DNA of 23,697 nt, from the NCBI GenBank assembly GCA_946886065.1, contig CAMPHU010000055.1, positions 1 through 23,697 of the forward strand, in the 5' to 3' direction. Shown here piece by piece: positions 16,718 through 23,392 of the stretch. Each line of letters opens with the position of its first letter. Positions within the stretch are counted from its first letter, which is position 1. Below the pieces are notes generated by a model. That model was not told the DNA's origin. It made no database searches and was given only the letters and a program-made list of their open reading frames with translations. The stretch is from an uncultured Massilia sp. Lineage in GTDB: Bacteria; Pseudomonadota; Gammaproteobacteria; Burkholderiales; Burkholderiaceae. The position numbers were made by a program, and so were the translations under genes.

Positions 16718-16749
16718 TTGGATGTCCGGTTCGGCTTCTATTTTATAAT
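16718..16749. promoter_or_regulatory. Divergent promoter region, gpmA and yibN-like gene
   Basis: A perfect -10 hexamer TATAAT lies at 16744-16749 on the plus strand, about 32 bases before the GTG start of the rhodanese-like gene. The only -35-like sequence, TTGGAT at 16718-16723, is 20 bases away, wider than ideal. On the minus strand the same AT-rich patch reads TATAAAAT, preceded by TTGAAC near 16765-16770, so the two promoters probably overlap back to back. This is inference from consensus matching only. Confidence 0.5.
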
Positions 16750-16780
16750 GCCCCGATTCAGTTCAACCATTGGATGCCTT

Positions 16781-17182
16781 GTGAAATTCATTCTCGATAA
16801 TATCTTCATCGTAGCGATCGCTGCGATTTCGGGCGGCGCCCTGCTCTGGCCGGCCCTGGCGCCGCGCGGCAAACGCGTGTCGCCGCTGCAGGCTACGCAG
16901 ATGATCAACCGCGGCAAGACCCTCGTGCTGGACGTGCGCAGCGCCGACGAGTTCGCGGCCGGCCACCTGCGCGACGCGAAACATGTTCCGCTGGCAGACT
17001 TGGCCAGCCGACTTGGCGAGCTGGACAAGTCAAAGGGCCGCACTGTCGTCATCGTGGACCAGAACGGTGCCCGTGCCGACAAGGCGGCGCGCCAGCTGAA
17101 GGCGGCCGGCTTCGAGGACGCGCACGCGCTCGAGGGCGGCCTGGCGGCGTGGACCGCAGCCGGCTTGCCGCTGACCAAATAA
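16781..17182 (+). CDS. yibN: Membrane-anchored rhodanese-like protein lacking the active cysteine (YibN type)
   Basis: The 133-residue product has an N-terminal membrane helix (about residues 6-26) and a rhodanese fold ('KTLVLDVRSADEFAAGHLRDAKHVPL' region at 47-71, and a C-terminal 'ALEGGLAAW'). At the active loop, where sulfurtransferases have CxxGxR, this protein has DQNGAR (93-98): Asp93 stands in place of the catalytic cysteine, and there is no cysteine anywhere in the protein. It is thus unlikely to transfer sulfur. GTG 16781 is the chosen start; upstream in-frame ATGs (16718, 16748) overlap the promoter. It lies 22 bases before grxC, the same order as yibN-grxC-secB-gpsA in E. coli. Function unknown. 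Confidence 0.85.
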   Translation: MKFILDNIFIVAIAAISGGALLWPALAPRGKRVSPLQATQMINRGKTLVLDVRSADEFAAGHLRDAKHVPLADLASRLGELDKSKGRTVVIVDQNGARADKAARQLKAAGFEDAHALEGGLAAWTAAGLPLTK

Positions 17183-17204
17183 ACCTTTTCAGGAAGGAAG
17201 CATC

Positions 17205-17468
17205 ATGACCGCACACGTCGTCCTCTACCATACCGCCGCCTGCCCCTACTGCGTGCGCGCCGAGCGCCTGCTCGAAGCCAAGGGCGTGACCGACATCGAA
17301 CGCATCCGCGTCGACCTCGATCCGGAGCAGCGCCAGATCATGATGCAGCGCACGGGCCGCCGCACCGTGCCGCAGATCTATGTGGGCGAGACCCATGTGG
17401 GCGGCTTCGACGACCTGTACGCGCTCGACCAGGCCGGCCGCCTGGATCCGCTGCTGAAGGGCGAATAA
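17205..17468 (+). CDS. grxC: Glutaredoxin 3
   Basis: Glutaredoxin reduces protein disulfides and glutathione mixed disulfides in the cytoplasm. The 87-residue product has the dithiol active site CPYC (13-16), the cis-proline TVP (54-56) that binds glutathione and GGFDD (66-70), all diagnostic for class I glutaredoxins of the GrxC type. A strong ribosome site, AGGAAGGAAG, precedes the ATG. It follows the rhodanese-like gene by 22 bases and is followed by a hairpin at 17474-17509, then secB. Confidence 0.97.
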   Translation: MTAHVVLYHTAACPYCVRAERLLEAKGVTDIERIRVDLDPEQRQIMMQRTGRRTVPQIYVGETHVGGFDDLYALDQAGRLDPLLKGE

Positions 17469-17473
17469 ACCGT

Positions 17474-17509
17474 CTGGACGGCGAATGTTGACGGATATTC
17501 GCCATCCAG
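17474..17509 (+). terminator. Inverted repeat after grxC
   Basis: CTGGACGGCGAAT (17474-17486) pairs with ATTCGCCATCCAG (17497-17509) with one mismatch in 13, around a ten-base loop. It begins five bases after the grxC stop. No U-run follows, so it may be a Rho-assisted or partial terminator, or an RNA 3'-end stabiliser. Confidence 0.5.
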
Positions 17510-17553
17510 CCGGCGGGTGCATGACAGGTTTACAACGCCCCGGCAAAGCGCTA

Positions 17554-17580
17554 TTGCATCCAAATTGATTTTGATACAAT
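17554..17580 (+). promoter_or_regulatory. Candidate secB promoter
   Basis: TACAAT at 17575-17580 is a good -10 box, preceded by TTGCAT at 17554-17559 with a slightly short 15-base spacer. The start point would be near 17587, about 60 bases before the secB ATG. This would allow secB to be expressed separately from grxC. Confidence 0.4.
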
Positions 17581-17647
17581 TGTGATCGCGTTTGACCAAT
17601 GCACCCTGAACGGACAGCCGTTCTCCACAATCTAAAGAAAGCGTTCC

Positions 17648-18106
17648 ATGTCTGACGAAAATCTGCAACCAGTATTCCAAATCCAACGCGTCTACCTGAA
17701 AGACATGTCGCTGGAGCAACCGAATTCGCCGTCGATCTTCCTGGAACAGGAAGCGCCGAGCATCGAAGTGTCGCTGGACGTCGGCGCGGAAAGCATCGCC
17801 GAAGGCATCTATGAGTCGACCGTGACCATCACCGTCACCGCCAAGGTCAAGGACAAGGTTGCCTTCCTGGTCGAAGGCAAGCAGGCTGGCATCTTCGAAG
17901 CCCGCAACATCCCGGCCGAGCAGATGGATCCGCTGCTGGGCATCGGCTGCCCGAACATCATCTACCCGTACCTGCGCGCCAACATCGCCGACGTGATCAG
18001 CCGCGCCGGCTTCCCGCCGGTCCACCTGGCCGAGATCAACTTCGAAGCCTTCTACCAGCAGCGCCAGGCCGCCATGGCCCAGGCTGCCGCCGCACCGGCA
18101 CAATAA
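17648..18106 (+). CDS. secB: Protein-export chaperone SecB
   Basis: SecB is a tetrameric cytoplasmic chaperone that keeps exported proteins unfolded and delivers them to SecA. The 152-residue product has the hallmark segments '[19 protein letters not shown]', '[13 protein letters not shown]' and '[31 protein letters not shown]', with a Gln/Ala-rich tail. It begins at ATG 17648 after a purine-rich AAAGAAAGCG. It probably supplies export substrates including T2SS clients, which cross the inner membrane first, but this link is general and not specific to the locus. Confidence 0.98.
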   Translation: MSDENLQPVFQIQRVYLKDMSLEQPNSPSIFLEQEAPSIEVSLDVGAESIAEGIYESTVTITVTAKVKDKVAFLVEGKQAGIFEARNIPAEQMDPLLGIGCPNIIYPYLRANIADVISRAGFPPVHLAEINFEAFYQQRQAAMAQAAAAPAQ

Positions 18107-18118
18107 GCCGTTCTCCCG

Positions 18119-18142
18119 CGGGCGCCGCTTGGGCGGCGCCCG
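18119..18142 (+). terminator. Perfect GC hairpin between secB and the SH3 gene
   Basis: CGGGCGCCGC (18119-18128) pairs perfectly with GCGGCGCCCG (18133-18142) around the loop TTGG, followed by TTCCTGCCTC. It starts 12 bases after the secB stop. The stem is as expected for an intrinsic terminator, but the U-tract is poor, so partial read-through into the next gene is likely. Confidence 0.55.
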
Positions 18143-18179
18143 TTCCTGCCTCACGGCATTGGTTTCGTCCAGGCCCGTC

Positions 18180-18620
18180 ATGACTTTTTCCCGACTTCTC
18201 GCAGGCACGCTCCTCATGGCAGCCTCGAGTGCGTTCGCCTTCGATTTCAAGACGGTCGGCCCGCCCATGGCCATCCTGTACGACACCCCTTCCGCCAAGG
18301 GCAACAAGCTGTACGTGGCCCCCGCCGGCATGCCGGTGCAGGTCATGCTGAGCTATGGCGAGTGGGTCAAGGTGCGCGACATGAACGGCGACGTGGCCTG
18401 GACCCAGGCCAAGGCCCTGTCCGCGCGCCGCAACGTGCTGGTGCGCGTGCCCGGCGCCAGGGTATTCGCCGAGCCCAGCGACACCTCCCCGGTCCTGATG
18501 ACCGCGGACAAGGGTGTGCTGCTCGAACTGGTCGACCCGAACGCCGTCACCTGGGTGCGCGTACGCCACCGCGACGGCCTGGTCGGCTACATCAAGGCTT
18601 CCGACATCTGGGGCCTGTGA
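18180..18620 (+). CDS. Exported bacterial SH3-domain protein
   Basis: The 146-residue product has a clear signal peptide (MTFSRLLAGTLLMAASSAFA, 1-20) and then two SH3-like repeats. The first spans about 25-82, with 'YDTPSAKGNKLYVAPAGMPV' and 'GEWVKVRDMNGDVAW'. The second spans about 84-146, with 'VRVPGARVFAEPSDTSPVL', 'WVRVRHRDGLVGYIKASD'. This is the pattern of the SH3b/SH3_4 families, which often bind cell wall or other periplasmic partners. The start at ATG 18180 begins the signal peptide; the in-frame codon at 18129 lies in the upstream hairpin. gpsA begins 17 bases after its stop, so the two are co-transcribed. The ligand and role are unknown. Confidence 0.85.
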   Translation: MTFSRLLAGTLLMAASSAFAFDFKTVGPPMAILYDTPSAKGNKLYVAPAGMPVQVMLSYGEWVKVRDMNGDVAWTQAKALSARRNVLVRVPGARVFAEPSDTSPVLMTADKGVLLELVDPNAVTWVRVRHRDGLVGYIKASDIWGL

Positions 18621-18637
18621 TTCCTTAGTAGGATCCC

Positions 18638-19681
18638 ATGCAACAAGACAAACACCCTTCCAAGATCACCATCCTCGGCGCCGGCGCCTGGGGCACGGCG
18701 GTCGCGATCGCCCTCGCCGCCCGCCACGACGTGCTGCTGTGGGGCCGCAATCCGCAGCAGATGAGCGAGACCGAGGCGGCGCGCGAGAACCTGGCCTACC
18801 TGCCGGGCCATCCGCTGCCGCCCTCCCTGCGCGTGGGCAGCGACTTCGAGGCGGCCCTGGCCCACGTGGTGGATGCCCGTGCGGAAGAAGCGCCGCTCCT
18901 GATCGCGGCCTGCCCGGTGGCCGGCCTGCGCCCGCTGCTGGAGCGGCTGCGCGGGCGCAAGGTGCCGAACGTGGTCTGGCTGTGCAAGGGCTTCGAGGCC
19001 AATACCGGCCTGCTGCCGCACCAGGTGATGGCCGAGGTGCTGGGAGCGGACGTGGGCAATACTGTGCCGGGCGCGGCGCTGTCCGGTCCCTCCTTTGCCC
19101 AGGAAGTGGCGCGCGGACTGCCCTGCGCGCTGTCGGTGGCCTCGGAGTCGGCCGAATTGCGCGAGCGCGTGGTGGCGGCGGTGCATGGGGGTAATTTGCG
19201 CGTCTACGCCTGCGACGACCTGGTCGGCGTCGAGGTGGGGGGCGCGGTCAAGAACGTGATGGCGATCGCCACCGGCACGGCCGACGGGCTGGGGATGGGG
19301 CTGAATGCGCGCGCGGCGCTGATCACGCGCGGGCTGGCCGAGATCACCCGCCTGGGCGTGGCGCTGGGGGCGCAGCCGGGGACCTTCATGGGGCTCACCG
19401 GGATGGGCGACCTGATTTTGACCTGCACCGGGGACTTGTCGCGCAACCGGCGCGTGGGCCTGGCGCTGGCGCAGGGCAAGGCGCTCGATACCATCGTGGC
19501 CGAGCTGGGGCATGTGGCGGAGGGCGTGCCGTGTGCGAAGTCGGTGCGCGAACTGGCGCGCAGGATGGGGGTGGAGATGCCGATTACCGAGGCGGTGGCG
19601 GGGGTGCTGTTCGATGGCGTCGCGGCGCCGGAGATGGCGCAGCGGCTGCTGGCGCGGGATCCGAGGGTGGAGCTGGCGTAA
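18638..19681 (+). CDS. gpsA: NAD(P)H-dependent glycerol-3-phosphate dehydrogenase
   Basis: GpsA reduces dihydroxyacetone phosphate to sn-glycerol 3-phosphate, the backbone of phospholipids. The 347-residue product has the dinucleotide motif GAGAWG (14-19), CKGFE with Lys117, '[10 protein letters not shown]' (149-158), the catalytic Lys205 in '[10 protein letters not shown]', and the family signature '[19 protein letters not shown]' (252-270). It is a little longer than the usual 330-340, with extra residues near 78-86. An AGGATCCC sequence precedes ATG 18638. It is the last gene of the plus-strand block and is followed by a palindromic repeat that can terminate transcription. Confidence 0.97.
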   Translation: MQQDKHPSKITILGAGAWGTAVAIALAARHDVLLWGRNPQQMSETEAARENLAYLPGHPLPPSLRVGSDFEAALAHVVDARAEEAPLLIAACPVAGLRPLLERLRGRKVPNVVWLCKGFEANTGLLPHQVMAEVLGADVGNTVPGAALSGPSFAQEVARGLPCALSVASESAELRERVVAAVHGGNLRVYACDDLVGVEVGGAVKNVMAIATGTADGLGMGLNARAALITRGLAEITRLGVALGAQPGTFMGLTGMGDLILTCTGDLSRNRRVGLALAQGKALDTIVAELGHVAEGVPCAKSVRELARRMGVEMPITEAVAGVLFDGVAAPEMAQRLLARDPRVELA

Positions 19682-19710
19682 GCGGTGTTAAGCTAACACT
19701 AGGCATGAAA

Positions 19711-19740
19711 ACTTGGGTCCCCGCCTTCGCGGGGATGACG
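19711..19740. repeat. Palindromic repeat copy C
   Basis: This 30-base unit begins ACTTGGGTCCCC and ends GCGGGGATGACG. TCCCCGC (19718-19724) pairs with GCGGGGA (19729-19735) around CTTC. Read on the minus strand it is followed by four U residues, so it can terminate transcription coming from the cupin side. Confidence 0.85.
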
Positions 19741-19785
19741 TTCAAACGTAGCGGGCTAAAAATTTTTCGGCCCGCACCCTGTAAA

Positions 19786-19820
19786 CGTCATCCCCGCGCA
19801 GGCGGGGACCCAAGTTTTTT
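19786..19820 (+). terminator. Palindromic repeat copy D, intrinsic terminator of gpsA
   Basis: Bases 19786-19815 are the reverse complement of copy C with a single mismatch in 30. The unit contains the TCCCCGC/GCGGGGA hairpin and is followed at once by six T residues (19815-19820), the form of an intrinsic terminator for gpsA. Copies C and D can also pair with each other across a 45-base spacer to make a much longer stem. Confidence 0.7.
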
Positions 19821-19836
19821 AACTTACCCCTGCGTA

Positions 19837-20211
19837 TCAGCTCGCCGCCCCACGCGGATCCTTGGTCGGCCCACCCGTCCTCACCGGCCCCATCAGAATG
19901 GTCATCAGCGCCACCGCATCCTTCAGCGCGCGAATGGTATGCGGCTCCCCTCCCGCCAGGTACACCATCTCGTTCGGCTTGAGCGTCGTCGTGCGCCCAT
20001 GCGCGTCGATCGCGAGCTCGCCTTCCAGGCACAGGATCGTCACCTCTCCTTCCACGCGGTGCTCGGGAATCGGCCGCTCCTTCGGCACCACCAGGCGCAT
20101 CAGTTCCATGTGCTCGGTCTTGACCAGGGCCACGGACGTGAAATGGGCGATGTCGTCGTCTCCGCGCTGCAATACGATGCGTTCCCCCGATACTGCGTGT
20201 TGCAAGGCCAT
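19837..20211 (-). CDS. Small cupin-domain protein
   Basis: The 124-residue product is a single cupin barrel. It contains 'PIPEHRVEGEVTILCLEGELAI' (about 49-70, with His and Glu in the first cupin motif) and 'LKPNEMVYLAGGEPHTIRALKDA' (about 78-100, with the second-motif Pro and His). Several metal-binding histidines of canonical cupins are kept, so metal binding is possible, but the substrate is unknown. An excellent ribosome site, GGAAGGAGGG, supports ATG 20211. It lies 17 bases after the DUF2461 gene and is the last gene of the mscL-protease-DUF2461-cupin group. It could be an enzyme or a small-molecule sensor; context does not tell. Confidence 0.8.
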   Translation of the reverse strand: MALQHAVSGERIVLQRGDDDIAHFTSVALVKTEHMELMRLVVPKERPIPEHRVEGEVTILCLEGELAIDAHGRTTTLKPNEMVYLAGGEPHTIRALKDAVALMTILMGPVRTGGPTKDPRGAAS

Positions 20212-20228
20212 GTCGCCCTCCTTCCGAA

Positions 20229-20918
20229 TTACTCCTCGATGTTCTCCGGCACTCCGCGCAGCCAGGTCACCAGCGCGAAGGCATCCTTGAATCCGCCTGC
20301 CAGCTGCGGCACCAGCTTGTCCGGTTCGTTCAGGGCAAGGTCCACCTCGATCCACACGAAGAAGCTCTTGAGCTTGAGGTAGTCGATCAGCGGGTGATCC
20401 GGATCGAAACCCTTCGGCGGCCGCTGCAGCTTGCCCTCGTCATGGCGCAGGTCGCCGTAGGTGGCGCGGAGATGCTTATTCTTCAACATTTTGGCGAAAC
20501 CCGGCGCATCGTTGACCACGTGCTCGCGGATCGCCTTCAGGCGCGCCGCCGGCGGGATGTATTCGCCCGCGCCGAACAGCAGCTTGCCGTTGCGCTCGAT
20601 GTGGAAGTAATAGGTCGGTCCCGCCCCGTCGCTCGGCTTGCGCTTGTTGTTGGGCGCGATCCCGGCGGCGAAATGGGTTTTATACGGGGTCTTGTCCTTG
20701 GCGAAGCGGGTGTCGCGCTGGAAGCGGAACACCGCCTTCTTCGGATCGCAGGCGGCAATCGCCTTGTCGAACTTCGCCATTTCGCGGATGAGTTCCGCCA
20801 CCATCTCGACGAATTCGGTGCGCAGGATGTCGTAGCGCGGCTTGTTCCACAGGAACCAGGGGCGGTTGTTGTTGTCGCTGAGTTCGTTCAGGTATTGCGT
20901 CAGGTCACGCAGATGCAT
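20229..20918 (-). CDS. DUF2461 family protein (TIGR02453)
   Basis: The 229-residue product shows the conserved features of DUF2461: 'NNRPWFLWNKPRYD' near the N-terminus, 'FRFQRDTRFAKDKTPYKTHF' in the middle and 'YYFHIERNGKLLFGAGEYIPP' further on. The family is widespread in bacteria and fungi and has no established function. Length matches the family (about 220). ATG 20918 was chosen because family members begin just before this point. It follows the protease gene by 23 bases and precedes the cupin gene by 17, so all are likely co-transcribed. It is probably cytoplasmic, as no signal peptide is seen. Confidence 0.88.
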   Translation of the reverse strand: MHLRDLTQYLNELSDNNNRPWFLWNKPRYDILRTEFVEMVAELIREMAKFDKAIAACDPKKAVFRFQRDTRFAKDKTPYKTHFAAGIAPNNKRKPSDGAGPTYYFHIERNGKLLFGAGEYIPPAARLKAIREHVVNDAPGFAKMLKNKHLRATYGDLRHDEGKLQRPPKGFDPDHPLIDYLKLKSFFVWIEVDLALNEPDKLVPQLAGGFKDAFALVTWLRGVPENIEE

Positions 20919-20941
20919 GGATGGTCCAACAGAAAAGGGAT

Positions 20942-22132
20942 TTACGGAATCTGGCGCGGGCGGCGGCCCACGGTCACGCCCAGGGTGGCCTCGCGGCTCT
21001 TGCGCAGGATGGTCATCTGGGCCTTGCTGCCCGGCTCGAGCTGGGCGATCAGGTTGAGCATGTCGTTGGTCGAGCCGACCTTCTTGCCGCCCACGGCCAC
21101 GAGGATGTCGCCGGGCCGGATGCCGGCGCGGTCGGCGGGCCCGCCGCGCACCACGCCGGCGATGATCGCGCCACTCGAGCGCGCCAGGCCGAAGCTGTCG
21201 GCCAGCTCGGGCGTGATGTCCTGGGACTCGATGCCGATCCAGCCGCGCACCACCTGGCCGTGCTTGACGATGGAATCGAGCACGGTCTTGGCGGTGGAGA
21301 CAGGAATGGCGAAGCCGATGCCGACCGAGCCGCCGGTCTGCGAATAGATCGCGGAATTGATGCCCAGCAGGTGGCCGTTGGTGTCGACCAGGGCGCCGCC
21401 CGAGTTGCCGAAGTTGATCGCCGCGTCGGTCTGGATGAAGTTCTCGAAGTGGTTGATGTGCAGGTTGTTGCGCCCCAGCGCGGAAATGATGCCCAGGGTG
21501 ACGGTCTGGCCTACCCCGAACGGGTTGCCGATCGCCAGCACCACGTCGCCCACGCGCGCCTGGTCGGGGTCTCCCAGCACCATGACCGGCAGGTCGCGCG
21601 CGGCGATGCGGATCACGGCCAGGTCGGTTTCCGGATCCAGGCCGACGATGCGCGCGGCCACCTTGCGGCCGTCCGCCAGGCCGACCTCGATGGCGTCCGC
21701 GCCCTCCACCACGTGGTTGTTGGTCAGGATGTAGCCGTCGGCGCTGACGATCACGCCCGAACCCAGGCTGGCCAGCTGCTCCTCGGGCGGCATGCGGTCG
21801 CCGAAGAAGCGGCGGAAGAAGGGGTCCTTCATCAGCGGATGGGTCTGGCGCGTGGCCTTGCTGGTGAAGATGTTGACCACGGTGGGCATGGCCCTGGCCG
21901 CGGCCTCGCGGTAGCTGCCGCCGGGAGCGCGCGGCGGCGCCTGCAGCATGGGGACGGACTTGCCCGGACTGCCGACGCTGACCTGTTCCGGCCTGCCCTC
22001 CAGCCATTCGGGCTTGAGGGCCGCCACCACGACGTATACGGCGAGCGCGACGGTGACCGCCTGGGCAAACAGCATCCACAGGCGCTTCAGGGCGCCGGGT
22101 TGCTCTACTACCGGGAGGTCGCCGTCTTTCAT
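20942..22132 (-). CDS. degS: DegS/HtrA-type membrane-anchored serine protease
   Basis: HtrA-family proteases act in the periplasm on damaged or regulatory proteins; the DegS/AlgW branch cuts anti-sigma factors to start the envelope stress response. The 396-residue protein has one N-terminal membrane helix (about 18-38), a trypsin-like domain with His140 (NNHVV), Asp170 (ETDLAVI) and Ser244 (GNSGG), and a single PDZ domain (about 295-390). One membrane anchor and one PDZ fit DegS rather than DegP/DegQ, which have two PDZ domains. It starts five bases after the mscL stop. No sigma factor or anti-sigma gene is present here, so the target cannot be read from the context. Confidence 0.93.
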   Translation of the reverse strand: MKDGDLPVVEQPGALKRLWMLFAQAVTVALAVYVVVAALKPEWLEGRPEQVSVGSPGKSVPMLQAPPRAPGGSYREAAARAMPTVVNIFTSKATRQTHPLMKDPFFRRFFGDRMPPEEQLASLGSGVIVSADGYILTNNHVVEGADAIEVGLADGRKVAARIVGLDPETDLAVIRIAARDLPVMVLGDPDQARVGDVVLAIGNPFGVGQTVTLGIISALGRNNLHINHFENFIQTDAAINFGNSGGALVDTNGHLLGINSAIYSQTGGSVGIGFAIPVSTAKTVLDSIVKHGQVVRGWIGIESQDITPELADSFGLARSSGAIIAGVVRGGPADRAGIRPGDILVAVGGKKVGSTNDMLNLIAQLEPGSKAQMTILRKSREATLGVTVGRRPRQIP

Positions 22133-22137
22133 GATCG

Positions 22138-22548
22138 CTAGCGCTTCAGGGAATCGCGGATTTCGCGCAGCAGCAGGACCTCTTCCGCAGTCGCCGCCTC
22201 GGCAGGCGTGAGCGGTCCGCGCAGGCGGTTGATCATTTTTACCATCTGGAAGATGACGAAGGCCAGGATGATAAAGTTGAGCAATATAGTCAGGAAGTTA
22301 CCATATGCCAACACTGCACCTGCCTTCTTGGCCTCGGCCAGTGGTAAGTTATAGGCTTGTCCATTGAGCGGAAGGTAGTAACTGGCAAAATCGAGGCCGC
22401 CGAACAGCTTGCCGATCGGTGGCATGATGATGTCCTGTACCAGCGAATCGACAATCTTGCCGAACGCGCCGCCGATGATCACACCGACGGCCAGGTCGAC
22501 CACATTGCCTCGCACTGCAAACGTTTTGAACTCTTTCAGCATCGACAT
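22138..22548 (-). CDS. mscL: Large-conductance mechanosensitive channel MscL
   Basis: MscL is a homopentameric inner-membrane pore that opens under membrane tension to release solutes on osmotic downshock. The 136-residue product has the amphipathic start '[31 protein letters not shown]', the first membrane helix (about 16-45), a short periplasmic loop, a second helix (about 82-108) and a charged C-terminal helix ('[16 protein letters not shown]'). The start ATG 22548 has ribosome site AAGGAGCG; the next ATG, 22542, is a possible alternative. The gene heads the minus-strand group that also contains the protease, DUF2461 and cupin genes. Confidence 0.97.
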   Translation of the reverse strand: MSMLKEFKTFAVRGNVVDLAVGVIIGGAFGKIVDSLVQDIIMPPIGKLFGGLDFASYYLPLNGQAYNLPLAEAKKAGAVLAYGNFLTILLNFIILAFVIFQMVKMINRLRGPLTPAEAATAEEVLLLREIRDSLKR

Positions 22549-22706
22549 CGAACGCTCCTTATTGTTGTTGGGACAAGCATTGGCATGATACCGCATGCAT
22601 TTGACGAACGGATGTCATGTCCTGTTGTCATAGTGCGGCTGGCACGGGCGTTTCGTGAAACTGTGTACCGTTGATAATTTTTTTCCAATCGGTATTGCCA
22701 TTCACA

Positions 22707-22712
22707 TATAAT
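22707..22712 (+). promoter_or_regulatory. Candidate -10 box for the petABC operon
   Basis: TATAAT at 22707-22712 is a perfect -10 box in the 227-base space between mscL and petA (22549-22775). The upstream TTCCAA at 22683-22688 is a poor -35 with an 18-base spacer. The predicted start near 22719 leaves a leader of roughly 57 bases. The rest of the space is AT-rich near petA, and I see no other clear element in it. Confidence 0.5.
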
Positions 22713-22775
22713 TTTGTGTTGCTGGAAGCTCTTTATTGATTCTTTAGTTTCGTATTTTCACGGAGTGGGGTTGGT

Positions 22776-23390
22776 ATGAGTAATGAGAAGCAGGTCGATT
22801 CAGGCCGCCGAGGTTTGCTGGTCGCAACATGTGCGGCTGGCGGCGTAGTTGGTGTATCCACGGCGGGAGCCCTGGTGAGCACCTTCCAGCCATCCGAACG
22901 CGCGAAAGCGGCGGGTGCGCCGGTCGAAGTCGATATTTCCGACGTCAAGCCGGGTGAACTGAAGGTGGTCGAATGGCGCGGCAAGCCGGTCTGGATCCTG
23001 CGCCGCACGCCGGAAATGATGGCCACCTTGACCAAGGACGAAGGCGAACTCGCCGATCCGGCCTCCGAGAAGGTATTCCAGCTGCCGATGCCGGAATACG
23101 CCAAGAATCCCTATCGCTCGCGCGCCGAGCACAAGGAAGTGCTGGTTACCGTGGGCATCTGCTCGCACCTGGGCTGCTCGCCCTCGTCGCGCCTGTCCGC
23201 CGGCCCGCAGCCGAACCTGCCGGACAACTGGCCGGGCGGCTTCCTCTGCCCCTGCCACGGTTCGACCTTCGACCTGTCGGCACGCGTGTTCCAGAACAAG
23301 CCGGCGCCGACCAACATGGACATTCCGCCGTACATGTACCTCTCCGATAACAAGCTGATCATCGGCAAAGACGAGAAAGGCGAGGCATAA
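22776..23390 (+). CDS. petA: Ubiquinol-cytochrome c reductase Rieske iron-sulfur subunit
   Basis: This subunit of the cytochrome bc1 complex takes electrons from ubiquinol to its 2Fe-2S cluster and passes them to cytochrome c1. The 204-residue product has an N-terminal twin-arginine motif (Arg11-Arg12, 'GRRGLL'), a membrane anchor (about 14-36) and the cluster motifs CSHLGC (129-134) and CPCHGS (158-163), providing Cys129/His131 and Cys158/His161 ligands plus the disulfide pair Cys134/Cys160. The twin-arginine region fits known Tat-dependent insertion of bacterial Rieske proteins. Start ATG 22776 follows a CGGAGTGGGG ribosome site. petB starts three bases after the petA stop codon begins its end, that is, at 23393. 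Confidence 0.97.
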   Translation: MSNEKQVDSGRRGLLVATCAAGGVVGVSTAGALVSTFQPSERAKAAGAPVEVDISDVKPGELKVVEWRGKPVWILRRTPEMMATLTKDEGELADPASEKVFQLPMPEYAKNPYRSRAEHKEVLVTVGICSHLGCSPSSRLSAGPQPNLPDNWPGGFLCPCHGSTFDLSARVFQNKPAPTNMDIPPYMYLSDNKLIIGKDEKGEA

Positions 23391-23392
23391 AA

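Noticed and set aside
16718..16748. Upstream in-frame ATGs at 16718 and 16748 for the rhodanese-like gene.
   Set aside because: They overlap the TATAAT promoter, lack a ribosome site and add residues not typical before the membrane helix; GTG 16781 fits better.
19711..19820. Paired repeats as part of a CRISPR array.
   Set aside because: There are only two units, in inverted orientation, each self-pairing, with no series of spacers and no cas genes.
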